DNA from: Cupriavidus sp. D384
Lineage (GTDB): Bacteria; Pseudomonadota; Gammaproteobacteria; Burkholderiales; Burkholderiaceae
DNA length: 64,000 bases
Direction: 5' to 3'
Assembly: GCF_001652915.1 (NCBI RefSeq)
Contig: NZ_BBQI01000099.1
Span: 1-64,000 of the forward strand
Shown here: one piece after another, positions 24,994 to 33,610 of the stretch
Numbering within the stretch: the first letter of the stretch is position 1
Layout: every line of letters starts with the position of its first letter
Made by a program: the position numbers and the translations under genes
The notes under the pieces: model-generated
The model's input: the letters and a program-made list of their open reading frames with translations, nothing else
Databases searched by the model: none
Told to the model about the DNA's origin: nothing

Positions 24994-25044
24994 GGTCGTC
25001 TCCTTTGGTGGTGGTACTGCCTTGTAATGGGTGGGATAAAGGAT

Positions 25045-26088
25045 TCAGGTCAGCGCCGGCACGCTGCGCATCAGGTGTTCGCACGCGGCATGGCGCATGC
25101 AGGCGGCCACGTCGATGCTGCGAAACGCGTGGTCGTGCAGCGTGACGGTGACTTCGTCGCGCGGCCCGAACGCCAGCTCGCGTTCGCCGTCCAGTGCAAC
25201 GATGCCGGCGCGCTGGCGCACGCGATGGGGCCGCGCATGGGCGATGCGGTGCCAGCCCGCAATCGGCACGTTGCAGAGCAGCCCCGGGGCAATCGGTGCC
25301 AGCAGGTCGAAGGCGCCCTCGCCGGCCGGTGCCAGCTCGATCGCCAGGCCGCCCGGCTCGCGCCGGCCTACCGGTTCCAGCAGCCCGGCGATGGCGGACA
25401 GGCCAATCGCCTGGGGATCGGCATAGGCTACGTAGACGGCGGCCAGCGTGTCGGCGCGCCATAGCGCGCGGGCACCGATGAACTGCTCGTGCGCGATCAC
25501 GGCGTCGACCAGCGCAATATCGCGGCGGAAGCCGCCATCGGCATCGCGAATCACGATATCGAGCCGCTTGTTCGATGCCAGCGCCCGGCTGGCCGGGATT
25601 TGCCCGGTGGCATAGAGGCCTGCGGCCAGCCCGGTGATGGTGGGCTCGCGCATTTCGGGAAAGGCGTTGTTGGTGCCGGTGGAGAGCCCGGCAATGGGCA
25701 CCGCGCCGCATTCGCGCACCACCGCGCGGTGCGTGCCGTCGCCCCCCAGCACGATGATGACGGACACGCCGGCGTCGGCCATATGGCGGGCGGCATGCAG
25801 CGTATCGTCGACGCGCGCCGTCACCGGCATGTCGATGAACTCCACGGCCGGCAGACCGGCATCGGGGCCCTGATGACGATCCAGATGGCGGGTCAGCATG
25901 ACGCGCAGGCCCTCGCGGTCGGGCATCATCATCACGCGGCCGATGCCGCAGGCGGACAGCGCCGCCAGCAGCCGCAGCACGATATTGACGCGATCAGCCA
26001 GCTGCAGGCTGTTGGCGTTGGCGATCACGCGGCGAATATCGCGCGCCGATACGGGATTGGCGATGATGCCGACCAGCGGTACCCCCAT
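25045..26088 (-). CDS. acoX: AcoX, NAD kinase-like acetoin operon protein
   Basis: A 347-residue protein with an ATP-NAD kinase-type fold: GIIANPVSARDIRR at the start and the nucleotide motif VLGGDGTHRAV around residue 105, then GLSTGTNNAF. AcoX is conserved as first gene of the acetoin operon but is not a subunit of the dehydrogenase; its reaction has stayed unclear. AGGAGA six bases before the ATG at 26088 sets the start. It lies about 27 bases downstream of the predicted sigma-54 start site. Confidence 0.94.
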   Translation of the reverse strand: MGVPLVGIIANPVSARDIRRVIANANSLQLADRVNIVLRLLAALSACGIGRVMMMPDREGLRVMLTRHLDRHQGPDAGLPAVEFIDMPVTARVDDTLHAARHMADAGVSVIIVLGGDGTHRAVVRECGAVPIAGLSTGTNNAFPEMREPTITGLAAGLYATGQIPASRALASNKRLDIVIRDADGGFRRDIALVDAVIAHEQFIGARALWRADTLAAVYVAYADPQAIGLSAIAGLLEPVGRREPGGLAIELAPAGEGAFDLLAPIAPGLLCNVPIAGWHRIAHARPHRVRQRAGIVALDGERELAFGPRDEVTVTLHDHAFRSIDVAACMRHAACEHLMRSVPALT

Positions 26089-26125
26089 GGCCTGTCTCCT
26101 GTCGCTCTTGTCGTGACAGGGTCAT

Positions 26126-26141
26126 TGCAATGGGTGTGCCA
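26126..26141 (-). promoter_or_regulatory. Sigma-54 promoter of acoXABC
   Basis: On the minus strand TGGCAC-ACCCA-TTGCA gives the -24 GG and -12 GC at the required spacing, matching the TGGCAC-N5-TTGC consensus exactly. It is preceded by the gene of a sigma-54 activator (AcoR), and transcription would start near 26115, 27 bases before acoX. Confidence 0.9.
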
Positions 26142-26151
26142 AGGGATTGCG

Positions 26152-26277
26152 GACGGCGCCAGCCGTCAAATCGGTGGAAAACCGGGTCCGATCCGCGGGA
26201 TAACCCGCAGACGGCACGCCGTTCAGGCGTGCCAGGGTGTGACAGGTGTCACAGTACAGCTGTCCAGCGGTGGACAG
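26152..26277. promoter_or_regulatory. Cluster of five inverted repeats, candidate AcoR upstream activating sites
   Basis: Between the sigma-54 promoter and the acoR stop: GACGGC/GCCGTC (26152-26167), GCGGG/CCCGC (26195-26208), GGCACGCC/GGCGTGCC (26213-26233), TGTGACA-GG-TGTCACA (26238-26253) and CTGTCC/GGACAG (26260-26277). The last two, 110-150 bases upstream of the -12, are well placed for an enhancer-binding activator. The GC-rich ones may instead end acoR. Confidence 0.6.
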
Positions 26278-26280
26278 TCG

Positions 26281-28281
26281 TCACGGCTCGCCGCCATCGC
26301 GCCGGTTGGGCGACGCGATGCCATACCGCTCCATGCGCCGGTACAGGGTCATGCGGCTGATTCCGATCTGCCTCGCCACGGCGCTCAGGTTCCAGCCCGA
26401 TGCGCGCAGGTACTGCATCAGCAGCATGGCATCGGGAGATAGCGCCTGGGGCCAGTTGCCGGCATCGGCATCGGCAGCGGCGTCCGGCCCGACCTGGGCC
26501 GCAGCAAGGGCCCGCGCCGCGGTGGCGCCGGCGCCAAGACCGTCGGGCAGGTCGTCAGGCGTCACCACGCCACCATGACAGATCGCGCAAGCGTATTCGA
26601 TGACGTTGCGCAGTTCGCGCAGGTTGCCCGGCCAGCGGTGGGCATGCAGCCGTTGGCGGGCCGTGTCGGCCAGCGTCACGCTGCGCTGACCACCATCGCC
26701 ATCGGCCAGCATCTTGTCGATCAGCCAGTCCAGGTCCTGCCGCTCGCGCAGCGGGGGCAGTTCGAAGCGCGCCCCGTTCAGGCGGTAGTAGAGGTCCTCG
26801 CGGAACTGCCCGGCCTCCACAAGCTTGTCCAGCCGGTGATGGGTGGCCGAAATCACGCGCACATTGACCGGCACCGGCCGCGTGGCGCCGATGGGCAGCA
26901 CCTCGCCCTCGGCCAGCACGCGCAGCAGCCGCGACTGCAGGTCGCGCGGCATGTCGCCGATCTCGTCCAGAAACAGCGTGCCGCCATCGGCCTCCTGGAT
27001 CAGGCCGCGCTTGCCGCGCGCCCCGGCCCCGGAGAAGCTGTTGGGCAGGTGCCCGAACAGTTCGCTTTCGATCAGCGTCTCGGGAATTGCCGCGCAGTTG
27101 AACGCCACGAAAGGCTGCGCGCGCCGGCCGCTGGCCTGGTGCAGCGCCTTGGCAAAGTACTCCTTGCCGCTGCCGGTTTCGCCGTGGATCAGCAGATGGA
27201 TGCGCGCATCCACCAGCCTTGCCGCGCGCAGCAGCTGCTGCTGCATGGCGGCGTCGCCACCGCTCAACGCCGCCAGCGCGGCCGGCAGCGGCGCTGCGGG
27301 CTGGGCCTGGGTACGGGACTGCCAGCGCAGCGCTGGCGGCATCACGCTCAGGTACAGCAGGCCGCCGCTACGGTGCAGGGCCACCAGCCGCTGTTCGCTG
27401 GGCCGGGAATACACAAAGCGCCCCAGATCGTTGATCCGGGCGTCGAACAGTGCCTCGAACGACTGCCCCAGCACAGGCGTGCCCGGGATTTCGCCCTCCA
27501 GCATCCGCCGCGCGCGGTTGTTGCAGCCGACGATGCGGCCGCCTTCATCCAGCGCCAGCAGGTATTCGGGGCTGACGTCGACGAACTCGGGCGCCACATT
27601 CAGCTTCAGGATCCAGTCCCGATGGTGGACGCGCAGGAAATTGGCGTTTTCGATATGGGCCGCGTAGATGCGCACCATCTGCAGGGCCAGGCCCTGGCTG
27701 GCCTTGGCGTCGGGCGACGTCAGCGCGGAGATGTCCAGGATCGCGTTGAGCCGGCCCTGCGTATCGAACAGCGGCGCGGCGGTACAGGTCAGCGGGATAT
27801 GCGTGGCATCGAAATGGTCGGCCTGATGCACGGTCAGCGCCTCGCCCGTGACCAGGGCCGTGCCGACGGCACAGGTGCCCGCCCCGGCCTCGCTCCATTC
27901 CGATCCCAGGTACAGGCCGGCATGGCGCAATGCGGCGTCGGTGTTGGCATCGCCGATATAGTCGACAGTCACGCCCTGGGCATCGGTCAGCAGGACGACG
28001 TATCCAAGACCGGCCACGTGGCCATACAGCGATTCCAGGCCGTGCCGGGCGATGCGCGCAAAGTCGTCGATGCGCTGCTGGTGCTCGCGCAGGCAGGACT
28101 GTTCCACGATCCGCGCCTCCTGCATGCGCGATGGGTCCAGGCCGTATTGATGGACGCAACGCCGCCACGAATTCTGGATCATGGCGTCGTGCCCGATCGG
28201 CGTGGCGGATTCGGCAGGCAGGGGCAGCCAGGTGGTGGCATGCACCACGGTCTCGATGTGCTCGCGCTGCCGCAGATCCAT
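26281..28281 (-). CDS. acoR: Sigma-54-dependent activator of acetoin catabolism
   Basis: A 666-residue enhancer-binding protein. N-terminal GAF sensor (about 60-210), a PAS-like domain (about 235-320), the AAA+ domain with Walker A GETGSGKE and Walker B GGTLFLDEIGD, and a C-terminal Fis-type helix-turn-helix ending AVARQIGISRMTLYRRMERY. The sigma-54 contact loop, usually GAFTGA, reads NSFSGA. GGAGA four bases before the ATG at 28281 fixes the start; the frame is open 84 bases further up without support. It is transcribed in the same direction as acoXABC and should drive it from the promoter at 26126 in response to acetoin. Confidence 0.95.
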   Translation of the reverse strand: MDLRQREHIETVVHATTWLPLPAESATPIGHDAMIQNSWRRCVHQYGLDPSRMQEARIVEQSCLREHQQRIDDFARIARHGLESLYGHVAGLGYVVLLTDAQGVTVDYIGDANTDAALRHAGLYLGSEWSEAGAGTCAVGTALVTGEALTVHQADHFDATHIPLTCTAAPLFDTQGRLNAILDISALTSPDAKASQGLALQMVRIYAAHIENANFLRVHHRDWILKLNVAPEFVDVSPEYLLALDEGGRIVGCNNRARRMLEGEIPGTPVLGQSFEALFDARINDLGRFVYSRPSEQRLVALHRSGGLLYLSVMPPALRWQSRTQAQPAAPLPAALAALSGGDAAMQQQLLRAARLVDARIHLLIHGETGSGKEYFAKALHQASGRRAQPFVAFNCAAIPETLIESELFGHLPNSFSGAGARGKRGLIQEADGGTLFLDEIGDMPRDLQSRLLRVLAEGEVLPIGATRPVPVNVRVISATHHRLDKLVEAGQFREDLYYRLNGARFELPPLRERQDLDWLIDKMLADGDGGQRSVTLADTARQRLHAHRWPGNLRELRNVIEYACAICHGGVVTPDDLPDGLGAGATAARALAAAQVGPDAAADADAGNWPQALSPDAMLLMQYLRASGWNLSAVARQIGISRMTLYRRMERYGIASPNRRDGGEP

Positions 28282-28397
28282 CGCTGTCTCCTTATCGGTC
28301 TGCGGGGTACTGTATCCCACCGCCTTGCTGGCGCAAACGCGGCGCTGCAGCAAAGCGCCGCGCAATGCCTATGGCAGCGCGTCTTGGCGGTTAATCG

Positions 28398-28511
28398 CAT
28401 TTTTAAATGCAGACCTGCCTGCCAAGGCCAGGCGACCGGAGTGGCGACAACGCCAACTGCCAGGGCCCTGGCCTGCTGTTTTGGCCCCTGGCTGGCAGTT
28501 AATGGCATTTT
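28398..28511. promoter_or_regulatory. Palindrome-dense divergent region acoR / FMN oxidoreductase
   Basis: Within the 332-base gap, GCATTT-TT-AAATGC lies near 28398, GCCTG/CAGGC near 28426, a perfect 14-base palindrome GCCAGGGCCCTGGC at 28459-28472, and a wider inverted repeat AACTGCCAG (28455-28463) with CTGGCAGTT (28492-28500) enclosing it. Several share TGCC(A)..GGC cores. This may be a multi-site operator or a cruciform; which of the two genes it serves is unclear. Confidence 0.45.
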
Positions 28512-28613
28512 GTTGTCCGATCATCAAAACAGCGTTTCCAGTGCCGATACTTCACTTGCCTCCCCGTACGCGCCATCATCTGGGGTTGCCCATAAACCGA
28601 AAGAGTCCCTTAT

Positions 28614-30209
28614 ATGTTCGAGCGTCGTTATGGCGCCGTGGCCCTGTCGGCCTGCGGCCTGATCGTCCTGACCGCGCTGGCGGCCACGCGTGCCGTGTCG
28701 TGGTGGTGGGTGGTGCTGCCGCTGGCGCTATGCCTGGTGGGTGTCCACGACCTGCTCCAGCGGCGCCACGCCATCCTGCGTAACTATCCGATCTGGGGCC
28801 ACGCGCGCTTCTTCCTGGAGTTCATCCGGCCGGAGATCCGCCAATACTTCATCGAGGACGACACGTCCGAGGCGCCCTTCTCGCGCGCCCAGCGCAGTCT
28901 GGTGTACCAGCGCGCCAAGAACGAGGTGGACAGCCGCCCGTTCGGCACGGAATCCGACGTCAAGCGCCCTGGCTACGAATGGATCAGCCATTCGCTGGCT
29001 CCGACAAGGATCGCATCGGCCGATTTCCGCATGACGGTGGGTGCCGACCGCGCCCAGCCCTACGACATCTCGGTCTTCAACGTGTCGGCCATGAGCTTCG
29101 GCGCGCTGTCGGCCAATGCCATCCGCGCGCTCAATCGTGGCGCGAAAATCGGCGGGTTCGCGCACGACACCGGCGAGGGTTCGATCTCGCCCTATCACCG
29201 CGCCGAAGGCGGCGACCTGATCTGGGAACTCGGCTCGGGCTACTTCGGCTGCCGCCGCCCCGATGGCGGTTTCGATCCCGACCTGTTCGCCAAACAGGCG
29301 GCGGACCCGCAAGTGAAGATGATCGAGGTCAAGCTGTCGCAAGGCGCCAAGCCGGGCCATGGCGGGGTGCTGCCGGCGGCGAAAATCACGCCGGAAATCG
29401 CGGCCACGCGCGGGGTGCCGATGGGTATCGATTGCGTGTCGCCCGCCGCCCATAGCGAATTCTCCACGCCGCTGGAGCTGCTCCAATTCGTCGATCGGCT
29501 ACGCAACCTGTCAGGCGGCAAGCCCACCGGCTTCAAGCTGTGCATTGGTCATCCGTGGGATTTCTTTGGCGTGGTCAAGGCGATGCTGGAATCGGGCATC
29601 CTGCCGGACTTTATCGTGGTCGATGGCGCCGAAGGCGGCACCGGTGCGGCACCGCTGGAATTTGTCGACCATATCGGCGTGCCGCTGCAGGAAGGGCTGC
29701 TGCTGGTACACAACACGCTGGTCGGCGCCAACCTGCGCGACAAGATCCGCGTGGGCGCCAGCGGCAAGCTGATCAGTGCCTTCGATATCGCGCGCACGCT
29801 GGCGATGGGCGCCGACTGGTGCAATGCCGCCCGGGGCTTCATGTTCGCGCTGGGTTGCGTGCAGGCGCAGAAATGCCATACCGACCGTTGCCCGGTGGGC
29901 GTCGCCACGCAGGACCCGGTGCGCCAGCGCGCCATCGTGGTGCCGGACAAGGCCGAGCGCGTGGCCAACTTCCATCGTCATACCGTGCATGCGCTGCAGG
30001 AGCTGCTGCAGGCCGCCGGGCTGCATTCGCCTGCCGAACTGACGCCGCACCATATCGTGCGGCGCCTGTCCCCCAGCGAGGTCAAGCCGATGTCCGAGCT
30101 GTTCGATTTCCTCCAGCCGGGCGATCTGGTCAACGGCAACCTGCGCTTCAGCCTGTGGGAGAAATACTGGCCGATGGCCCGCGCGGACCATTTCGGCATG
30201 CCGGGCTGA
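28614..30209 (+). CDS. FMN-binding glutamate synthase-family membrane protein
   Basis: A 531-residue protein homologous to the synthase half of glutamate synthase. Two hydrophobic helices at residues about 8-45 anchor it. The barrel has FMN/substrate motifs SFGALSANAIRALNRGA, EGSISPYHRAEGGDLIWELG and VDGAEGGTGAAP, and the cluster cysteines occur in GCVQAQKCHTDRCPVG. There is no glutaminase domain, so it cannot use glutamine by itself; the physiological reaction of this group is unknown. It is divergent from acoR across a palindrome-rich gap. The Shine-Dalgarno is weak. Confidence 0.9.
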   Translation: MFERRYGAVALSACGLIVLTALAATRAVSWWWVVLPLALCLVGVHDLLQRRHAILRNYPIWGHARFFLEFIRPEIRQYFIEDDTSEAPFSRAQRSLVYQRAKNEVDSRPFGTESDVKRPGYEWISHSLAPTRIASADFRMTVGADRAQPYDISVFNVSAMSFGALSANAIRALNRGAKIGGFAHDTGEGSISPYHRAEGGDLIWELGSGYFGCRRPDGGFDPDLFAKQAADPQVKMIEVKLSQGAKPGHGGVLPAAKITPEIAATRGVPMGIDCVSPAAHSEFSTPLELLQFVDRLRNLSGGKPTGFKLCIGHPWDFFGVVKAMLESGILPDFIVVDGAEGGTGAAPLEFVDHIGVPLQEGLLLVHNTLVGANLRDKIRVGASGKLISAFDIARTLAMGADWCNAARGFMFALGCVQAQKCHTDRCPVGVATQDPVRQRAIVVPDKAERVANFHRHTVHALQELLQAAGLHSPAELTPHHIVRRLSPSEVKPMSELFDFLQPGDLVNGNLRFSLWEKYWPMARADHFGMPG

Positions 30210-31010
30210 TCAGTACTCGCCGAGCATCCATCCGCTGATATAGGCGAAGTACTCGCGCAGCCAGGCGTTGTAGCGCACGTAGAGCGGCGTGGGCGCGGCC
30301 ACACCCGACACGGCGCCGAATCCGGCCTTGCGCGCGATGCGCCCGGCGCGCGGCAGGTGGAAGTCGCTGGTGACCATGACCAGTGCCGCGTCCGCGCCGA
30401 TGCCATGCTGTTCCAGCACCCGGCGCGAGAACCGCATGTTCTCGTCGGTGCTGGTGCTGCGGTCCTCGCGCAGAACGCGCTGCGGCGGCAGGCCCTGGCT
30501 GGTCAGGTAGTCAGCCATCAGCCCGGCTTCGGTGCAATCGAGCCCCCCGAAATCACGTCCACCGCTCACCACGACCGGCGCCGCCGGCCACTGGCGAGCC
30601 AGCGCAAGCCCCACGTCGAGGCGAGCTTTCAGCGTGGGCGAGACTTCGCAATTGGGGGATCCGGACCCCAGCACCAGAATGGCCGCCGGCGGCTGCGTGG
30701 CCGCTTCGGGCGTGATGGGCGCGTGTGCGCCCTGACTCAGAAAGCGGAAGAAGATGGCAACGCTGATCAGCCAGACGATCAGCAACGCCCAGCCGGCGCA
30801 CCACAGCCAGGCCACGCCGGGATGCGTACGGCGCCAGCGCGCGACGGTGTCCCAGCGTGCCGCCAGGGCAAGCGCGGCCAGTCCGAGCACGCCCGGCACG
30901 ACCACGCCAAAGTTCATCACGCCGCGTATCGCCAGCATCAGGGCATCGCCAAGCAGCAAGCTGCCCGGCAACGCCATTGCGATACGCCAACCCTTCGATT
31001 TGTTCGCCAT
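30210..31010 (-). CDS. DUF218 (YdcF/ElyC-like) membrane protein
   Basis: A 266-residue protein with three hydrophobic N-terminal helices (about residues 12-90) and a DUF218 domain: ILVLGSGSP, VVSGGRDFGG, REDRSTSTDENM and VTSDFHLPRA are the usual motifs. E. coli relatives SanA and ElyC act in envelope integrity and carrier-lipid metabolism; the role here is unknown. Its stop codon abuts the stop of the opposing gene, both read from TGATCA. It follows the enol-lactone hydrolase gene by 60 bases on the same strand and might be carried by read-through. Confidence 0.88.
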   Translation of the reverse strand: MANKSKGWRIAMALPGSLLLGDALMLAIRGVMNFGVVVPGVLGLAALALAARWDTVARWRRTHPGVAWLWCAGWALLIVWLISVAIFFRFLSQGAHAPITPEAATQPPAAILVLGSGSPNCEVSPTLKARLDVGLALARQWPAAPVVVSGGRDFGGLDCTEAGLMADYLTSQGLPPQRVLREDRSTSTDENMRFSRRVLEQHGIGADAALVMVTSDFHLPRAGRIARKAGFGAVSGVAAPTPLYVRYNAWLREYFAYISGWMLGEY

Positions 31011-31070
31011 CCTGATCCCGCAATCTTTACCAGGCGGCGATGCTACATCCGAATGGCGGCCCCTCGATTG

Positions 31071-31859
31071 TCAGCCGGCAAGAAACTTGACCACTGCCTC
31101 GGTGAACCCATCCACCTGCTGCAGGTTGGAAAGGTGCGCGGCGTACAGTTCGACGTACTGCGCGCCGGGGATGGTCTCGGCCAGGTAGCGGCCATCGGCG
31201 GGCGGCGTCGGGATATCGCCCGAACCGGCGATAACCAGCGTGGGCGTCGTAATACGGCCGATTTCGGCACGCAGGTCCGAATCGCGCACGGCCAGGCAAT
31301 TGGCGGCGTAGCCACGCGCATCGGTGGCGCCCAGCATGGCGCGCAGCTGCTGCACCAGTTCCGGCTGCTGAGCCGCGAAATCGGGCGTCAGCCATTTGTC
31401 GACCACGGCGGCGGCAATCGATGCCACGCCATCGCGCTCCACGGCGGCAGCGCGATTGGTCCAGTTCTCGGGCGGGCCGATATAGGCGGCCGTATTGCAG
31501 AGCACCAGCTTCTGCAGGCGGTCAGCGTGGTTCAGCGCCAGCCACATGCCCGTGATGCCGCCCATCGACAGGCCGCAGAAATGCACGCGCTGCAGGCCCA
31601 GGTGATCGAGCAGCGCGATCACGTCGCCGCCCAGCTGGGCAATGCGGTACGGGCCCTCGGTCACGGCCGACTGGCCATGGCCACGCGTGTCGTAGCGCAG
31701 CACCCGGAAGTGCTTCGTCAGTGCAGCCACCTGCGGCTGCCACATGTCGAAGTTCGTACCCAGCGAGTTGGACAGCACCAGCACCGGCAGACTGGCATCG
31801 CCATCCAGCTGGTAATGGATCTTCACATCGGACGGCGCGGACAGTTCGGCGAACGGCAT
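31071..31859 (-). CDS. pcaD: 3-oxoadipate enol-lactone hydrolase-like
   Basis: A 262-residue alpha/beta hydrolase with the PcaD/CatD signature: SNSLGTNFDMWQPQ, RYDTRGHGQS, nucleophile S98 in CGLSMGG, Asp in GSGDIPTP and His in YAAHLSN. It would open 3-oxoadipate enol-lactone to 3-oxoadipate. The ATG at 31859 has GGGAG upstream and gives the family N-terminus; the frame is open above it. It lies 14 bases after the muconolactone isomerase gene, the enzyme that makes its substrate. Last catabolic gene of a five-gene operon that lacks the usual catA/catB and CoA-transfer genes. Confidence 0.9.
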   Translation of the reverse strand: MPFAELSAPSDVKIHYQLDGDASLPVLVLSNSLGTNFDMWQPQVAALTKHFRVLRYDTRGHGQSAVTEGPYRIAQLGGDVIALLDHLGLQRVHFCGLSMGGITGMWLALNHADRLQKLVLCNTAAYIGPPENWTNRAAAVERDGVASIAAAVVDKWLTPDFAAQQPELVQQLRAMLGATDARGYAANCLAVRDSDLRAEIGRITTPTLVIAGSGDIPTPPADGRYLAETIPGAQYVELYAAHLSNLQQVDGFTEAVVKFLAG

Positions 31860-31873
31860 GATCGGGCTCCCGC

Positions 31874-32158
31874 TCAGTTCTGGGCGATGGCCGAACCGTG
31901 CTGCGCCAGCGCGGTGACCTTCATTTCCATGTACGGATACAGCGGCAGCGCCGTCAGCATCGTGTGCAGCTCGTCGGCATCCTTGACGTCGAAGATGCTC
32001 ACGTTGGCGTATTGGCCAGCCACGCGCCACAGATGGCGCCACTTGCCGTCGCGCTGCAGTTGCTGCGAGTACGCCTTCTCTTCAGCCTTGATCTTGTCCG
32101 CCACCTGCGGATCGAGCGAATGGGGGATACGGACAGTCATTTCGACCATGAACAGCAT
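31874..32158 (-). CDS. catC: Muconolactone delta-isomerase
   Basis: A 94-residue small ferredoxin-like enzyme converting muconolactone to 3-oxoadipate enol-lactone. It matches CatC along its length: MLFMVEMTVRIP, the KAEEKAYSQQLQRDGKWRHL stretch, WRVAGQYANVSIFDV and LPLYPYM. Length is normal. It sits between the cyclase gene (33-base gap) and the enol-lactone hydrolase gene (14-base gap). No muconate cycloisomerase is nearby, so the lactone must come from elsewhere or a different substrate is used. Confidence 0.93.
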   Translation of the reverse strand: MLFMVEMTVRIPHSLDPQVADKIKAEEKAYSQQLQRDGKWRHLWRVAGQYANVSIFDVKDADELHTMLTALPLYPYMEMKVTALAQHGSAIAQN

Positions 32159-32191
32159 GGTGGCTCCTTTGGATTGAACGGGGTGACAGGA

Positions 32192-33250
32192 TCAGACAGT
32201 GGCAACGGGCGTCACTGGCGAGCCCATGGCGCCGGGCAGCCGCAGCGGCGGCGCCGACAGGAAAAAACGATGGCGGCCTTCGGCACGCAGACAGGCGGCC
32301 AGGTCGCGCAGGAGCCACAGTTCGCCCAGGGGCAAACCCAGCTTGAACAGGCAATGGTGATGCAGCGGCAGCATCGGCACCGGGCCGGCGCTGTCGGGTA
32401 CCGGCCGCGCCGGATAGCGCTCCACCGCATAGTTGTCGGCGGCAATCGCGGCAATGCCGGAGTCGGTGATCCACTGCAGCAGGCGGTCGTCGCGCCCGTC
32501 GAGCGCGCAGCAGCTACGGTGCAGCAGGTCGGCGTCGGGCTGGCCGGCCATCTCGACCAGCATCTCGGCAAACCCGGTGCGCAGCACCAGGATGTCGCCG
32601 CTGCCCACTTCGACGCGGTCGGCGTCGATCACGCGCATCAGGTCATCGTAGCCCACCGTGCGGCATTCGCGGCCGTAATGATGGGCCAGGTCGACCAGCA
32701 CGCCGCGCGCCTGGATGCCATGGGCGGCAAACGTTTCGATGCCAAGCGCTTCGGCGTGGCTGTGGTCGTGACCGCAGGCGTGCGCCGCGAAATGGTCGGC
32801 TTCGGCGTAGTCCACCGGGCCGACGATATCGGTATTGGGCCGGAACCCGTTGTAGTAGACCCGCTCGGCCACGCCGTCGCCGTCGGCATCGAACAGCGCG
32901 CCCACGTGCGCCAGCGAATCCCATTGGGTGGAGTACTGCATCGACAGCAGCACCTGGTCGTCGCTGAGCACGTCCAGCGCGCGCGGGTCGACCTTCGCCA
33001 GCGGAAAGTTGACGTAGGCCACGTCGTCGCGGAACGTGGGACGCAGCACCGGCGGATGCCGCCGCGGGTTCAGCACGTTGCCGCCGGGCAGGTCCAGCGG
33101 CAGCGACAGGCAGAACGTGCGGCCGGTGCGGATTTCCTGGGCGGCGGCCCGCACGCAGGCCGGGGTGATCAGGTTCAGGCGGCCAAGCTGGTCGTCATCG
33201 CCGAAGTCGCCCCAGTTGGCACCTTCGGGCCGTTGCTTCCATCGTTTCAT
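32192..33250 (-). CDS. Cyclase-family metal-dependent hydrolase
   Basis: A 352-residue protein of the cyclase/kynurenine formamidase superfamily. The metal-binding QYSTQWDSLAHVG stretch (about residue 105-117) and HACGHDHSHAEALGIETFAA are characteristic, as is NWGDFGDDDQLGRLN at the start. Members open or close amides and lactones. In this operon, flanked by YciI and muconolactone isomerase, it may act on a ring-opened or lactone intermediate; the reaction is inference. Its stop is 33 bases before catC. Confidence 0.88.
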   Translation of the reverse strand: MKRWKQRPEGANWGDFGDDDQLGRLNLITPACVRAAAQEIRTGRTFCLSLPLDLPGGNVLNPRRHPPVLRPTFRDDVAYVNFPLAKVDPRALDVLSDDQVLLSMQYSTQWDSLAHVGALFDADGDGVAERVYYNGFRPNTDIVGPVDYAEADHFAAHACGHDHSHAEALGIETFAAHGIQARGVLVDLAHHYGRECRTVGYDDLMRVIDADRVEVGSGDILVLRTGFAEMLVEMAGQPDADLLHRSCCALDGRDDRLLQWITDSGIAAIAADNYAVERYPARPVPDSAGPVPMLPLHHHCLFKLGLPLGELWLLRDLAACLRAEGRHRFFLSAPPLRLPGAMGSPVTPVATV

Positions 33251-33271
33251 GTGGACTGCTCGGATATCTGC

Positions 33272-33568
33272 TCAGATATGGCGGACGCCATCCAGGTACG
33301 CCTTGCGCCAGCGCACGATCTTGACTTCGGCAAACAGGTCCGCCTGGTGGAACGGGTCGGCCTCGATAAAGGCCTGGGCCGCCTCGCGCGTGTCGACGTC
33401 GAGGATGTAGATCCCGCCGCCGCCATCGCTGCCGTCGTCATTGAGCTTCGCGCCACAAGCCAGCAGCAGTTGCTTGTTGGCTTCCAGGTAGTCCAGGTGC
33501 GTGGGCCGGTTGGCCTGGCGCACGTGCTGGTGGTTGGGCTTGTCGAAGGTTTCGATCAGGTACGGCAT
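33272..33568 (-). CDS. YciI-family protein
   Basis: A 98-residue ferredoxin-like alpha/beta protein of the YciI family, which includes the dechlorinating lyase TftG and a muconolactone-isomerase-like fold. Visible features are RPTHLDYLEANKQLLLACGA, GGIYILDVDTREAAQAFIEA and DPFHQADLFAEVKIVRW with the conserved HD-type acid/base region as H15/H24. Probably an isomerase or lyase of a lactone intermediate. It lies 21 bases before the cyclase gene and 42 after the transporter gene. Confidence 0.9.
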   Translation of the reverse strand: MPYLIETFDKPNHQHVRQANRPTHLDYLEANKQLLLACGAKLNDDGSDGGGGIYILDVDTREAAQAFIEADPFHQADLFAEVKIVRWRKAYLDGVRHI

Positions 33569-33610
33569 GCGAGGTCTCCTGTTTGTACTGCGTTGTACTG
33601 CGCAATGACT

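Noticed and set aside
28485..28505. A sigma-54-like TGGCAG-TTAATGGCA before the FMN oxidoreductase
   Set aside because: The GG-to-GC spacing is one base short of what sigma-54 needs.
26575..28662. A 695-codon open frame on the plus strand
   Set aside because: It runs opposite acoR, which has all sigma-54 activator domains.
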